Assembly (NCBI GenBank): GCA_043805555.1
Contig: JAZDHW010000172.1
Span: 1 to 64,000, forward strand
Direction of reading: 5' to 3'
Source of the DNA: JACRDC01 sp043805555
Lineage (GTDB): Bacteria > Desulfobacterota > Desulfarculia > Desulfarculales > Desulfarculaceae
DNA length: 64,000 nucleotides
The first letter of the stretch is position 1, and each line of letters starts with the position of its first letter. Of the stretch, positions 1 through 9,032 are shown in pieces. The notes beneath the pieces are model-generated. The model was not told the DNA's origin and ran no database searches. It worked only from the letters and a program-made list of their open reading frames with translations. The position numbers were made by a program, and so were the translations under genes.

Positions 1-181
1 GGTCGCGGTCGATCTCCACCGTGCCCACCTCGCCGTCGGTGCGGTGTTTCCAGCGGCCGGGCTGGCCGTGGTTGTTGCTGTCCTGGGTCGGGCCCGGGGC
101 CGCGGCCGCGGCCGCGGCCGGCCCTGCCAGGCACAGGGCCAGCAGCCAGGCGATGAGCCGGATGGTTCGCCGATGACGCAA
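1..181 (-). CDS. Secreted protein of unknown function (3' part beyond window)
   Basis: This is an open frame on the minus strand that runs off the window edge; about 60 codons are visible. It begins with a TTG codon preceded at good spacing by GGAGGA. The first residues read as a signal peptide: a basic start (LRHRRTIRLI), a hydrophobic core (AWLLALCLAG) and an alanine-rich AGPAAA cleavage region. The next segment is polar (DSNNHGQPGRWKHRTDGEVG). I do not recognise the family. The start is supported by the ribosome-binding site and signal peptide rather than by an ATG. Confidence 0.55.
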   Translation of the reverse strand, partial: MRHRRTIRLIAWLLALCLAGPAAAAAAAPGPTQDSNNHGQPGRWKHRTDGEVGTVEIDRD

Positions 182-410
182 CCTGTTCCTCCGCAAGATA
201 AAAAATTAAGCCGCGGGCGCATCACGCACCGCGGCCTTCTGGACGCTTGGCTTGGTCATCTCGGTTTATCTGGCCGGGTCGGCCATGGCTCCCTTGCGGG
301 GCGCACCTTCTTGGGCGTCGGGGAGCGGTCGGATCATCCCGGCTGGCGGATTATTAGCACCACCTTTGCCGCCTGTCAACCATGGACCCCACGGCGGGGC
401 GCATGGGGCC

Positions 411-611
411 TCAGTCCTGGCGAATGACGGTGACGGTCTTGCCCAGCCACTCGGCCGGCAGGTAGATGCGCCCGCTCTGGCCGCTGCGGGTCACCCGCTT
501 CTGCACCACCTCGCGGCCGTAGATGGTGAACTGCACCAGACGGGTGGCGGCGGAGGCCTCCGGAGCCGGGGCCTGGCCCTGCTCCTGACTCTGGCTGTGG
601 ATGCTCGGCAT
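411..611 (-). CDS. DUF2080-like small protein (transposon-associated family)
   Basis: This 66-residue protein has a C-terminal half reading VVQKRVTRSGQSGRIYLPAEW, then LGKTVTVI. That matches the conserved core of DUF2080, a small family often called transposon-encoded, with an AbrB-like SGRIYLPxEWxGK pattern. The ATG at 611 has GGAG upstream; a GTG at 647 in the same frame is an alternative. The N-terminal 25 residues are Gln/Ala/Pro-rich. It lies downstream of the acyl-CoA ligase on the same strand. No transposase lies beside it here. The function is unknown; a DNA-binding antitoxin-like fold is only an inference from the AbrB resemblance. Confidence 0.6.
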   Translation of the reverse strand: MPSIHSQSQEQGQAPAPEASAATRLVQFTIYGREVVQKRVTRSGQSGRIYLPAEWLGKTVTVIRQD

Positions 612-669
612 TGCTGCTGGCCGCTCCTGCTCAGGTGATCTGGCCACTGGGGCCGGCCCGGCGCCCGGC

Positions 670-2361
670 TCAGGCGGCGGCGTTCTTGTCTTTGGTCTGT
701 TTGCGCCGCTCCTCGTCGCGGATCTCGCGGCGCAGCAGCTTGCCTACCTTGCTCTTGGGCAGCATATCGCGGAACTCGATGTAGCTGGGCACCTTGTAGG
801 AGGCCAGGCGGTCGCGGCAGTGGCGGATCAGCTCGGCGGCGGCCACGCCCTTGGCGTCGTCCTTGAGCACCACGATGGCCTTCACGCGCTCGCCCACCTT
901 GGGATCGGGCACGCCCACCACGCAGGCCCCCACCACCACCGGGTGGTCCTGCAGCACCGCCTCCACCTCCGAGGCGCTGACCCGGTAGCCCTTGTGTTTG
1001 AGGATGTCGGCCGAGCGCTCCACGTAGATGATCTGGCCGCCATCGCCCTCCTTCACGTAGTCGCCGGTGCGGTAGTAGGTCTCGCCCTCGATCACCACGA
1101 AGGCCGCGGCGGTTTCGTCGGGCTTGTTCAGGTAGTGCTTTAGGCTGTGGGCGCTGGTCACGATCAGTTCGCCCACCTCGCCCTTGGCCACCGGGGTCAG
1201 GGTGTCGGCATCCATGATGCAGGTGCGCCGGCTGGTCAGCGGCACCCCGATGCTCATGGGTGCGGGGTCGCCCTGGTCCAGGCGGCTGTAGGTCACGTGG
1301 CCCGCCTCGGTGGAGCCGTAGACCTGGTAGATGGGCGCGCCGGCCTGGACCTTCCAGCGCTTGAGCACCTCGGCCGGCAGGGCGTCGCCGCCGCAGTAGC
1401 AGTAGGTGAGCGAGGACAGGTCGTACTGGTCCACCCGGTCGTTCTCCAGCATCATGCGGTACAACGCCGGCACGCCCAGGATCCAGCGCACCTTATAGCG
1501 CTCGATGGCCTTGAGTATCGCGTCCACCATCGGCATGGGCATCAGCACCGTGGTGTTGCCCAGGTTGAGCCCCAGGGCGATGAACAGGCCCAGGGCCATG
1601 ATGTGGAACAGGGGGTTGATGGCGATGTAGACGTCGCCGCCTTCCTTGGCAAAGCCCTTGAACACGTCGAAGCTGATGTCGTTTACGTAGGAGACCTGGC
1701 CCCAGTGGTTGCCCGGCACGCCCTTGGGAAAACCCGTGGTGCCGCCGGTGTAGAGGATGTAGGAGAGGTCCTCCACCGGGTCCAGGTCAACTTTCGGCGG
1801 CGCGGCCGGAGCCCTGAGCAGCTTGTTGAACTGGAGCACGTCGCCGGTCTTTTCCACCCGGCCGGTGGGGGCCACGTCCATCAGCATGGCCACCAAGCGC
1901 TTGACCGGGCCCACCATGTCCAACAGGTTGGTGATGATGATGCGCCCCAGCCCGGAGCCCTCGGCCGCCTCGCGCACGTAGCCGTAGTTGGTGTCGTGGC
2001 AGACCACCGCCTTGGCCCCGGCATCCTTGATCATGTAGGCCAGCTCGTGGCTGGTGTAGATGGGCGAGACCAGCACCGTGGCCACGCCCAGCTTCTGGCA
2101 GGCCATGAAGGTGATGATGAACTGCGGGCAGTTGTACAGGTAGATCACCAGGCGGTCGCCCTTCACGAGCCCCAGGCGCGCCAGCCCGGTGGCGCAACGG
2201 TCCACCAGCTCCTTGAGCTTGGCGAAGCTGAAGCGCCGGCCCAGGAAGATCAGGGCCGTGGCCCGGGGGTTTTTCGCGGCCGCCGCCTCGAAGCGGGTGA
2301 AGGTGAACTCCGCCGCGGGCTGCGGCCGGGGATCGTTTGCTGCTCTGGGTTGCGCGCTCAC
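670..2361 (-). CDS. Long-chain-type acyl-CoA ligase (AMP-forming)
   Basis: The 563-residue protein has the full set of adenylate-forming enzyme motifs. These are the phosphate-binding loop YILYTGGTTGFPKGV, the YGSTEAGH motif, the hinge/ATP motif YYRTGDYVKEGDGGQIIYVER with SADILKHKGYRVSASEVE, and a C-terminal lysine in SKVGKLLRRE. It should activate a carboxylic acid with ATP and CoA. The GTG at 2361 follows GAGGTGA and fits the family N-terminus better than the longer frame, which would translate an upstream hairpin. It is the last large gene of the liv-type transporter operon, so it probably activates the imported acid. The substrate cannot be told from sequence; an aromatic or branched-chain acid is a guess from context. 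Confidence 0.88.
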   Translation of the reverse strand: MSAQPRAANDPRPQPAAEFTFTRFEAAAAKNPRATALIFLGRRFSFAKLKELVDRCATGLARLGLVKGDRLVIYLYNCPQFIITFMACQKLGVATVLVSPIYTSHELAYMIKDAGAKAVVCHDTNYGYVREAAEGSGLGRIIITNLLDMVGPVKRLVAMLMDVAPTGRVEKTGDVLQFNKLLRAPAAPPKVDLDPVEDLSYILYTGGTTGFPKGVPGNHWGQVSYVNDISFDVFKGFAKEGGDVYIAINPLFHIMALGLFIALGLNLGNTTVLMPMPMVDAILKAIERYKVRWILGVPALYRMMLENDRVDQYDLSSLTYCYCGGDALPAEVLKRWKVQAGAPIYQVYGSTEAGHVTYSRLDQGDPAPMSIGVPLTSRRTCIMDADTLTPVAKGEVGELIVTSAHSLKHYLNKPDETAAAFVVIEGETYYRTGDYVKEGDGGQIIYVERSADILKHKGYRVSASEVEAVLQDHPVVVGACVVGVPDPKVGERVKAIVVLKDDAKGVAAAELIRHCRDRLASYKVPSYIEFRDMLPKSKVGKLLRREIRDEERRKQTKDKNAAA

Positions 2362-2382
2362 TGGAGGCTCACCTCGTTTTGT

Positions 2383-2456
2383 CCCGCCGCCCTTGGCATG
2401 CGTTTTTGCAGCGCGCGTCAGCGCGCGTGCAAAAAGCCATGCCAAGGCGTGGCGGG
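2383..2456. repeat. Long imperfect hairpin between livF and the ligase
   Basis: The intergenic stretch folds on itself. CCCGCC and CCTTGGCATG on the left pair with CATGCCAAGG and GGCGGG on the right, with TTTTTGCA/TGCAAAAA and GCGCGC/GCGCGC arms inside and a GTCA loop. Only a few positions mismatch. In the mRNA it sits just upstream of the ligase GTG start, so it could protect or attenuate the message between livF and the ligase. It lacks the CCATCCATGG caps of the MHE family described elsewhere in this window. Confidence 0.75.
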
Positions 2457-2505
2457 CGCGGGGTTGGTCATTGCCGGTTCTAGCCGCCGCGCCGCCCGGA
2501 CCCGA

Positions 2506-3244
<739 letters not shown>

Positions 3245-3252
<8 letters not shown>

Positions 3253-4024
3253 AGCTGTAGACCTCCTCGCTGCCGAAGTAGGCCCGCTTGACCTCCGCGT
3301 GGGCCATCACCTCATCCGGGGTGCCCTCGGTGATCTTGGCCCCGAAGTTGAGCACCAGCACCCGGGTGGCCAGGCGGAACAGTTCGCGCAGGCGGTGCTC
3401 CACCATGATCAGCGTCACACCCTCCTGCACCAGCTTCTCCATCAACGGCAGCATGGAGGCCATCTCGCTCATGGAAAGCCCGCTGAAGACCTCGTCGCAC
3501 AGGATGATGTCGGGCCGCAGCGCCAGGCAGCGCGCCAGTTCCAGGCGCTTCAAATAGCCGGTGGGCAGGGCCGAGGCGGCCTTGTAGGGCACGTAGGAGT
3601 CGCGCTCAAAACCGATCTCCTCCAATATGTCCACCGCCACCGCGTCGCGGCTGCCCAGGCGGCCGCCGCCGCGCCAACCGCCGGTGCGCCGGGCGCGCCG
3701 GCTGAAAAGCGGCACGATCAGGTTCTTGAACGCCGGCAGGCTGTAGTAGGGGCGCATCACCTGGAAGGTGCGGGTCAGCCCCAGGTCGGCGATCTTGTGG
3801 GGCTCCCAGTTGGTGATGTCCCGGCCCTGATAGACGACCTTGCCGGTGTCGATCTGGATGAAGCCGGTGATGGCGTTGACCAGCGTGGTCTTGCCCGAGC
3901 CGTTGGGGCCGATGATGCCCAACACATCGCCCTGCTTCAGCTCGAAGCTCACCCCGGTCAGGGCCTGCACCCCGCCGAAGGCCTTGTTCACGTCGCGGAC
4001 GCTGAGTATGGTTTTCTCGCTCAT
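3245..4024 (-). CDS. livG: Branched-chain amino acid-type ABC transporter ATPase LivG
   Basis: This is a 259-residue ABC ATPase with Walker A GPNGSGKTT, Q-loop region TRTFQVMRP, Walker B IILCDEVFSGLS and switch VEHRL. The signature helix reads LPTGYLKRLELARCLAL, so the usual LSGGQ or LPYG-type core is altered. The residues between 95 and 115 form an Arg/Gly-rich insert. The ATG shares ATGA with the livM stop codon. It pairs with LivF. The altered signature may be lineage-typical and does not by itself argue for loss of function. Confidence 0.88.
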
Positions 4025-5043
4025 ATTTCCACCCAGCGCTCGAACTGTTCGTACTTGCGCGCCATGTAGGGCAGGATGCCCTCGCTCTTGAAAACCACGA
4101 ACCCGGTGAGGATCACGGCGTAGACCGCGATGCGCAGGGTGCCGAAGTCACGCAGGAGCTCGGAGACCGGCACCAGGATCAGGCAGCCCAACAGCGGCCC
4201 GATCAGGGTGCCCGGCCCGCCCACCACCGTGGCCGCGATGGGGATGATGGAAAAGTCCAGGGCGAACTGGCTGATGCCGGCCCACATGTACATGTGGGAG
4301 AGGAAGGCCCCGCCCAGGCAGCCGATGGAGCTGGCGATGAACACGCCCAGGGCCTTGAAGGCCGTGATGCTGATGCCGCTGGCCTTGACCGCCTGGTCGT
4401 TGTCCTTGACCCCGCGGAAGACCAGGCCCACGTCTTCTTCCACCAGCCGGCGCAGGCTGAAGAGCACCAGCAGGGCCAGGCCCAGGAGCAGGTATTGCTC
4501 CAAAAACCGGCTGGGCATGCCGTCCACGCCCAGGATGCCGTCGGTGCCGCCCAGGATGTCCAGGGCCTCGATCACCCGCGCGAGCAACAGCGGGAACATC
4601 AGGCTGACGATGGCGAAGTACACGCCCCGAAGCGGCAGGCAGGGCCACAGGAGCAGGGTGCAGATGCCGCCGCCCAGGATGGTGGCCAGGGGCACGGTCA
4701 ACAGCGGCGGGAGCCCCAGGCTGGTGTTGAGGATGGCGGCCAGATAAGCCCCCACCCCGATGTATAGCGCCCCGCCCAGGCTGACCAGGCCCACGAAATG
4801 GGCCAGGAAATCGAAGCTGATGGACAACAGCCCGTAGATGCAGATGATGGAGACCACCCGCTGCCAGTAGGGCGCCGCCCAGAAGATCAGGGGCAGGGCC
4901 AACAGCCCCAGGATCAAAAGCAGGCGCGGGGCCACCAGATAGCCGATTTCCTGCCAGGAGCTGACCGCGTAGACCGTGTCCGAGCGCACTTTGATGCCCC
5001 GGTCCACCCGCTCCTTGCGCATGTTGCTCTGTCGTGCTGACAT
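4021..5043 (-). CDS. livM: Branched-chain amino acid-type ABC transporter permease LivM
   Basis: This is a 340-residue polytopic inner-membrane permease of the LivM family. The first strong hydrophobic segment is LLLILGLLALPLIFWAAPYW. The conserved region SFDFLAHFVGLVSLGGALYIG is followed by a further run of helices and the cytoplasmic EAA-like stretch around FRGVKDNDQAVKASGI. The ATG at 5043 lies 22 bp after the livH stop; the longer frame to 5082 would overlap livH. It forms the channel with LivH. Confidence 0.88.
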   Translation of the reverse strand: MSARQSNMRKERVDRGIKVRSDTVYAVSSWQEIGYLVAPRLLLILGLLALPLIFWAAPYWQRVVSIICIYGLLSISFDFLAHFVGLVSLGGALYIGVGAYLAAILNTSLGLPPLLTVPLATILGGGICTLLLWPCLPLRGVYFAIVSLMFPLLLARVIEALDILGGTDGILGVDGMPSRFLEQYLLLGLALLVLFSLRRLVEEDVGLVFRGVKDNDQAVKASGISITAFKALGVFIASSIGCLGGAFLSHMYMWAGISQFALDFSIIPIAATVVGGPGTLIGPLLGCLILVPVSELLRDFGTLRIAVYAVILTGFVVFKSEGILPYMARKYEQFERWVEI

Positions 5044-5065
5044 CCGTGGTCGCTCCCCTAGGAGG

Positions 5066-5932
5066 TCACACCCGCTCCTCAAGCTCTTTTTGGCGTCCGA
5101 AGATGCCGCTGGGCTTGAGGATCAGGGTGATGATGATGGCCAAGATGGCCACCACCACCGAGTAGTGGCTGCCCAGATAGGTCGTGGTGAGGATCTGGGC
5201 GAAGCCGATGATGAAGGCCGCCAACACCGCGCCGGTCCAGGAGCCCAGACCGCCCACGATGCACACCGCCACCGCCATGATCAGGACCTGGTAGCCGGCC
5301 TCGACCACGATGTTGCCCAGGGGCAGCAGCACCAGGGCCGCCGCGCCGGCAAACAGCGCGCCCAAAGCCATGGAGACCACGGCCATGCGGTCGCTGTCGA
5401 TGCCCAGCGTGAGCGCCGCGCGCTCGTCCTGGGCCATGCCCTTCAAGGCCAGGCCCAGGCGGGTGCGGTTGACGAAGGTCCACAGCGCGCCCACCAGCAC
5501 CACGCCCAGGATGATGACCCAGATGCGCTGCCAGTCCAGGCTGGCGCCGAAGAACGTCACGCTTCCGGAGGTGAAAGGCGGCAGGGTGATGGTGCTGCCC
5601 TTCAGCCCGCCCCAGCGCAGGCCCTCCAGGATGGCCAGGCCCACCGCGTAGGAGGCGATGATCTCGCTGATGGCCATGCCGCGCACCCGCACCAGGATCA
5701 CGTGGTACAGGAATGCGCCCACCAACGCGATGAAGGCCAGGGCCAGCAGGCCGGCCAGCAGATAGGGCAGACCCAACCGCTGGAACAGCACCCAGCAGAT
5801 ATAGCCCGCCGTCACGTAGAGGGCGCCGTGGGCGAAGTTGGGCAGGCGGCTGATGCCGTAGACCAGGGTGAATCCCACGGCCATCAGGGCCAGGGCCACG
5901 CTGTTCACGATGCCGTAGATGATCAGTTCCAT
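5066..5932 (-). CDS. livH: Branched-chain amino acid-type ABC transporter permease LivH
   Basis: This is a 288-residue inner-membrane permease with about eight hydrophobic helices. It starts MELIIYGIVNSVALALMAVG and has the family motif YGISRLPNFAHGALYVTAGY. A central cytoplasmic stretch, TRLGLALKGMAQDERAALTL, corresponds to the ATPase-contact loop. It follows livK by about 60 bp and precedes livM, the standard HAAT order. No strong ribosome-binding site is visible before the ATG. Confidence 0.88.
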   Translation of the reverse strand: MELIIYGIVNSVALALMAVGFTLVYGISRLPNFAHGALYVTAGYICWVLFQRLGLPYLLAGLLALAFIALVGAFLYHVILVRVRGMAISEIIASYAVGLAILEGLRWGGLKGSTITLPPFTSGSVTFFGASLDWQRIWVIILGVVLVGALWTFVNRTRLGLALKGMAQDERAALTLGIDSDRMAVVSMALGALFAGAAALVLLPLGNIVVEAGYQVLIMAVAVCIVGGLGSWTGAVLAAFIIGFAQILTTTYLGSHYSVVVAILAIIITLILKPSGIFGRQKELEERV

Positions 5933-5993
5933 GCTGCTCGGCTCTCGGCGGCCGGGGCGCGGGGCCCCGGCCGCCCGCAGGTTGGAGGGGTTG

Positions 5994-7262
5994 CTACTTC
6001 ATCCAGGGCGGCAGCAGGATTTCGCCGGTGGCGATCTTCGGCGGGAAGACCACCACGCGCTTGCCGGCTTGCCATTGGAAGATGGTGCCCACCGCGCCCT
6101 CGTTGGGGTCGAGGCTGGGGATGACCTGGTTGTCCTTGGGGTTGAACTTGATGCGCCCGTAGACGCCCATCAGGTCGATGCTCTTCATGGCCGCCACCAG
6201 CTTGTCCGGGTCCATGCTGCCGGCCCGCTCGATGGCGTCCTTGATGGCGTAGACGGCCATGTAGCTGGAGCTGGAGCCGTAGCCCTCGGGCTCCAGGCCG
6301 TACTTCTTCTGGTAGGCGTCCACGAACTTCATGGTCCAGGGGGTGGCCTGGCTGGGCGCGTTGCCGGCGTTGACCACGTTGGCCAGGCAGTACTCGCCCT
6401 TGCCCTCGGTGGCCGCCCAGAAGCCGGGCTGCTCGGCCGCGGCGATGATGGAGCCGAAAGGCAGGGCCGGGATCTTCATGTCGTTCCACTGCTTGAGCAG
6501 GATGGAGGTCTCGGGCATGTCCATCCAGATCAGGATGATCTGGGCCTTTTCGTTCTTGGCCTTGACCAGGCCCATGCTGAAGTCCGTGTTGCCGGTGGGA
6601 TAGACCTCGGGCTCAAAAACCTTCCAGCCCTTGCCGGCCATCACCTTGGCGATGATGGCGCCGCCGGCCCGGGCGTGGGCCACGTCCTGGACCATGATGG
6701 ACAGGCGGTTCAAGTTGTACTTCTGCCCGATCATCTCCAGGCAGGGGATGATCTCGCCGGTGACCATCCACTTGGCCTCGCCGGAGATGCGGAACAGGTA
6801 CTTGAACTTATCGGGGTTCTCACTCACCATGGCGTTGTATTTGGGGGTCAGCGCGCCGGTGGTCAGGATGCTGATCTTCTTGTTGTTGGCGATCAGCGGC
6901 ATGGCGGCCAGGGCCGCCTCGGAGCGCACCGGGCCGCCCACGATGAAGTCGGCCTTCTTCTCCAGCAGCAGCTTTTCCACCGCCAGGAGCGCCTCGCTCA
7001 CCGGCACGCCGGGTTCCAGGTCGCGGGTGTCGATGACCTCCACCTTGAAGGGGCGCGTTTCCTTGCCCACCTTCACCCCGCCGGCGGCGTTGATTTCATC
7101 CACGGCCAGCTTGATCGCCCGCTCCGCGTCCCAACCATAGAGGAATGCCGTGGAAAGCGGGCAACCCAGCACAATGGGGTCGGCCGCCCTGGCGGGTGTG
7201 CCAGCGAACAGGCCGGCCACCAGGGCCAGGGCCAAGAAAACCCGTACGGCGATTCTTTTCAT
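5994..7262 (-). CDS. livK: Periplasmic substrate-binding protein of the liv-type transporter
   Basis: This 422-residue protein has a clear Sec signal peptide (MKRIAVRVFLALALVAGLFA ending TPARA-A). The mature part is of the Leu/Ile/Val-binding (type I periplasmic) fold: IVLGCPLSTAFLYGWDAERA near the N-terminus, then INAAGGVKVG and FIVGGPVRSEAALA. The ATG at 7262 has GGAGG upstream; the frame extends further to 7307 but without a signal peptide at its start. It captures the substrate for LivHMGF. Together with the adjacent CoA ligase this suggests a carboxylic acid substrate, which is inference. Confidence 0.88.
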   Translation of the reverse strand: MKRIAVRVFLALALVAGLFAGTPARAADPIVLGCPLSTAFLYGWDAERAIKLAVDEINAAGGVKVGKETRPFKVEVIDTRDLEPGVPVSEALLAVEKLLLEKKADFIVGGPVRSEAALAAMPLIANNKKISILTTGALTPKYNAMVSENPDKFKYLFRISGEAKWMVTGEIIPCLEMIGQKYNLNRLSIMVQDVAHARAGGAIIAKVMAGKGWKVFEPEVYPTGNTDFSMGLVKAKNEKAQIILIWMDMPETSILLKQWNDMKIPALPFGSIIAAAEQPGFWAATEGKGEYCLANVVNAGNAPSQATPWTMKFVDAYQKKYGLEPEGYGSSSSYMAVYAIKDAIERAGSMDPDKLVAAMKSIDLMGVYGRIKFNPKDNQVIPSLDPNEGAVGTIFQWQAGKRVVVFPPKIATGEILLPPWMK

Positions 7263-7266
7263 CCCT

Positions 7267-7464
7267 TCATGCCTCCTCTTTGCTTTGGCAGTTGCGGAGC
7301 GGCTCACCGTCCATGTCCAGCCCGTGGCTCGCCAGGAGCCCGGTCAGGCCCTCGGCGTTCACACCGAGGATGCGGCAAGCCCATTCCAGGTCGCCCTTGG
7401 TGTGGCGCAGCACCTGCTGGATATGCTCCTTGCGAACCTGGCTGAGTGGCTCGACGCGCGACAT
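7267..7464 (-). CDS. Small Fis-type helix-turn-helix protein
   Basis: This 65-residue protein is essentially a lone Fis/NtrC C-terminal HTH. HIQQVLRHTKGDLEWACRIL is followed by GVNAEGLTGLL, matching the HTH_8 pattern of sigma54 activators but without receiver or AAA+ domains. The ATG at 7464 has GGAGAAG nine bases upstream and lies just downstream of a candidate sigma54 promoter; the longer frame to 7530 would start upstream of that promoter. It ends 4 bp before livK. It may compete with or assist the NtrC-like regulator encoded upstream. Its function is inferred only from the fold. Confidence 0.65.
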   Translation of the reverse strand: MSRVEPLSQVRKEHIQQVLRHTKGDLEWACRILGVNAEGLTGLLASHGLDMDGEPLRNCQSKEEA

Positions 7465-7503
7465 CCGGCGCAGCTTCTCCATGGGGGGTCGCACCCGGAA
7501 TAA

Positions 7504-7517
7504 GCAAGAAGCATGCC
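7504..7517 (-). promoter_or_regulatory. Candidate sigma54 (-24/-12) promoter for the liv operon
   Basis: On the minus strand the sequence CGGCATGCTTCTTGCTT has GG and GC separated by exactly ten bases and agrees well with the TGGCAC-N5-TTGC consensus. Transcription would begin near 7492, about 28 bases before the ATG of the small HTH gene and in front of livKHMGF and the ligase. The gene immediately upstream encodes a sigma54-dependent activator, which makes the assignment plausible. Confidence 0.55.
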
Positions 7518-7664
7518 GGTGTTTGGCCATGCGGCGCCGTCATCGCCGCGCCGCATGGCAGCAAGCCGTTTCGATAGCCGGGACATTGGCCCGGCCCGGT
7601 CCGGCCCGGCCCGCCGGCAAGGATGCCTGGCAAGGGGGTGGAAAGAAGCTTTGCAGGGAGGTGG

Positions 7665-9032
7665 TTAGCTTTTGCGGTAGAGGCTGAAATGGCCCATGCG
7701 CTTGCGCAGGGTGGGGCGCGAGATGCCCAGGGCCCGGGCGGTGGCCGAGATGTTCCAGTCGTTCTCATTGAGGGCGAAGAGGATGTGCTGGTGCTCCACC
7801 TCCTCCAGGGTGGAGAGATTGGGCCCGGCGGCGGGCGCGGCCGGGCCGGGCTCGGAGGCGGACAGGGCTTCGGTCACCGCCTCGGCCAAGAGCACCGGGC
7901 CGCGGCTGTCCATGGCCGCCCGGGTCAGCACGTTCTTTAGCTCGCGCACGTTGCCCGGCCAGTGGTGGGCGCGCAACTGGTCCATGGCCGGGCCCTCCAC
8001 CCGGTTGACGGCGATGGACAGCTCGGCGTTGACCCGGCCCAGGAAGTATTGCACCAGCTTGGGCAGGTCGCTGATGCGCAATCGCAGGGGCGGCACCTCG
8101 ATGGCCACCACCTTGAGCCGGAACAGGAGGTCCTGGCGGAAGCGTCCCTGGCGCGCCAGATCGCGCAGGTCGCGGTTGGTGGCGGCGATGATGCGGGCCT
8201 GGGAGCGCTGCACCTGGGTGCCGCCCACCCGGGTGAACTCGCGGTTTTCCAAAAACCGCAGCAGCTTGGCCTGCAACAAGAGGGGCAGCTCGCCCACTTC
8301 GTCAAAAAAGATGGTGCCCTGGCCGGCCAGCTCCAGGCGGCCCTTCTTGTTTTCCACCGCGCCGGTGAAGGCCCCGCGCTCGTGGCCGAAAAGCTCGGAC
8401 TCCATCAGGTTGCCCACCAGGGTGGTGCAATCCACGGTGACAAAGGGCTGGCCCTTGTCCTGGGAGGAATCATGGATCACCCGGGCGATGAGGTCCTTGC
8501 CGCTGCCGGTCTCGCCGGTGATGAGCACCGTGGCCCGGTTGCGCGAGAGCAGGCCGATGGTCTTGAAGATGGAGTTCATCTCCGGGGTGTCGCCGATGAT
8601 GCGCCGGCGCGCGTCGGGCGCCGTCTCCTTGCCGATCACCGGCTGGTGCGACAGGGTGGCGGCGGCGATGTGCAGGGCCTTGGCGATGACCCGGTCCAGG
8701 TCCGGGGCCTTCAAGGGTTTTTGCAGGTAGTCGTAGGCGCCCAGGCGCATGGCCTCGATGGTGGTCTCCATGTCGTGGAAAGCCGTGATCATGATGACCT
8801 TGGCCTCGGGGTCCTGGCTGGCGATGCGCGGCAGAAGCTCCAGGCCGGAGATGTCGGGCAGCTTGATGTCCATGATGACCACGGCCGGCTTGAGCTGGGC
8901 CCACAGGGCCAGGCCCTCGCCGCCGCTGCCGGCCGCCCAGACCTGGTAGCCCTTTTCCTTGAGGAACATCTCCAGCGACTCGCGCAGGGAGTCGTCGTCC
9001 TCCACGATGAGGATGCGCTTCATGGCCGCCAT
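7665..9032 (-). CDS. NtrC-family sigma54-dependent response regulator
   Basis: The 455-residue protein has three domains. An N-terminal receiver (ILIVEDDDSLRESLE, phospho-acceptor Asp in VVIMDIKLPD, Lys in YLQKPLK) is followed by an AAA+ domain with Walker A GETGSGKDLIAR, sigma54-contact loop GAFTGA and Walker B FFDEVGEL. A C-terminal Fis HTH (NISATARALGISRPTLRKRM) completes it. The start may be the ATG at 9032 or at 9023; the latter shares ATGA with the kinase stop. The kinase gene lies directly upstream, so the two form a two-component pair. The downstream liv operon is the likely target. Confidence 0.92.
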   Translation of the reverse strand: MAAMKRILIVEDDDSLRESLEMFLKEKGYQVWAAGSGGEGLALWAQLKPAVVIMDIKLPDISGLELLPRIASQDPEAKVIMITAFHDMETTIEAMRLGAYDYLQKPLKAPDLDRVIAKALHIAAATLSHQPVIGKETAPDARRRIIGDTPEMNSIFKTIGLLSRNRATVLITGETGSGKDLIARVIHDSSQDKGQPFVTVDCTTLVGNLMESELFGHERGAFTGAVENKKGRLELAGQGTIFFDEVGELPLLLQAKLLRFLENREFTRVGGTQVQRSQARIIAATNRDLRDLARQGRFRQDLLFRLKVVAIEVPPLRLRISDLPKLVQYFLGRVNAELSIAVNRVEGPAMDQLRAHHWPGNVRELKNVLTRAAMDSRGPVLLAEAVTEALSASEPGPAAPAAGPNLSTLEEVEHQHILFALNENDWNISATARALGISRPTLRKRMGHFSLYRKS

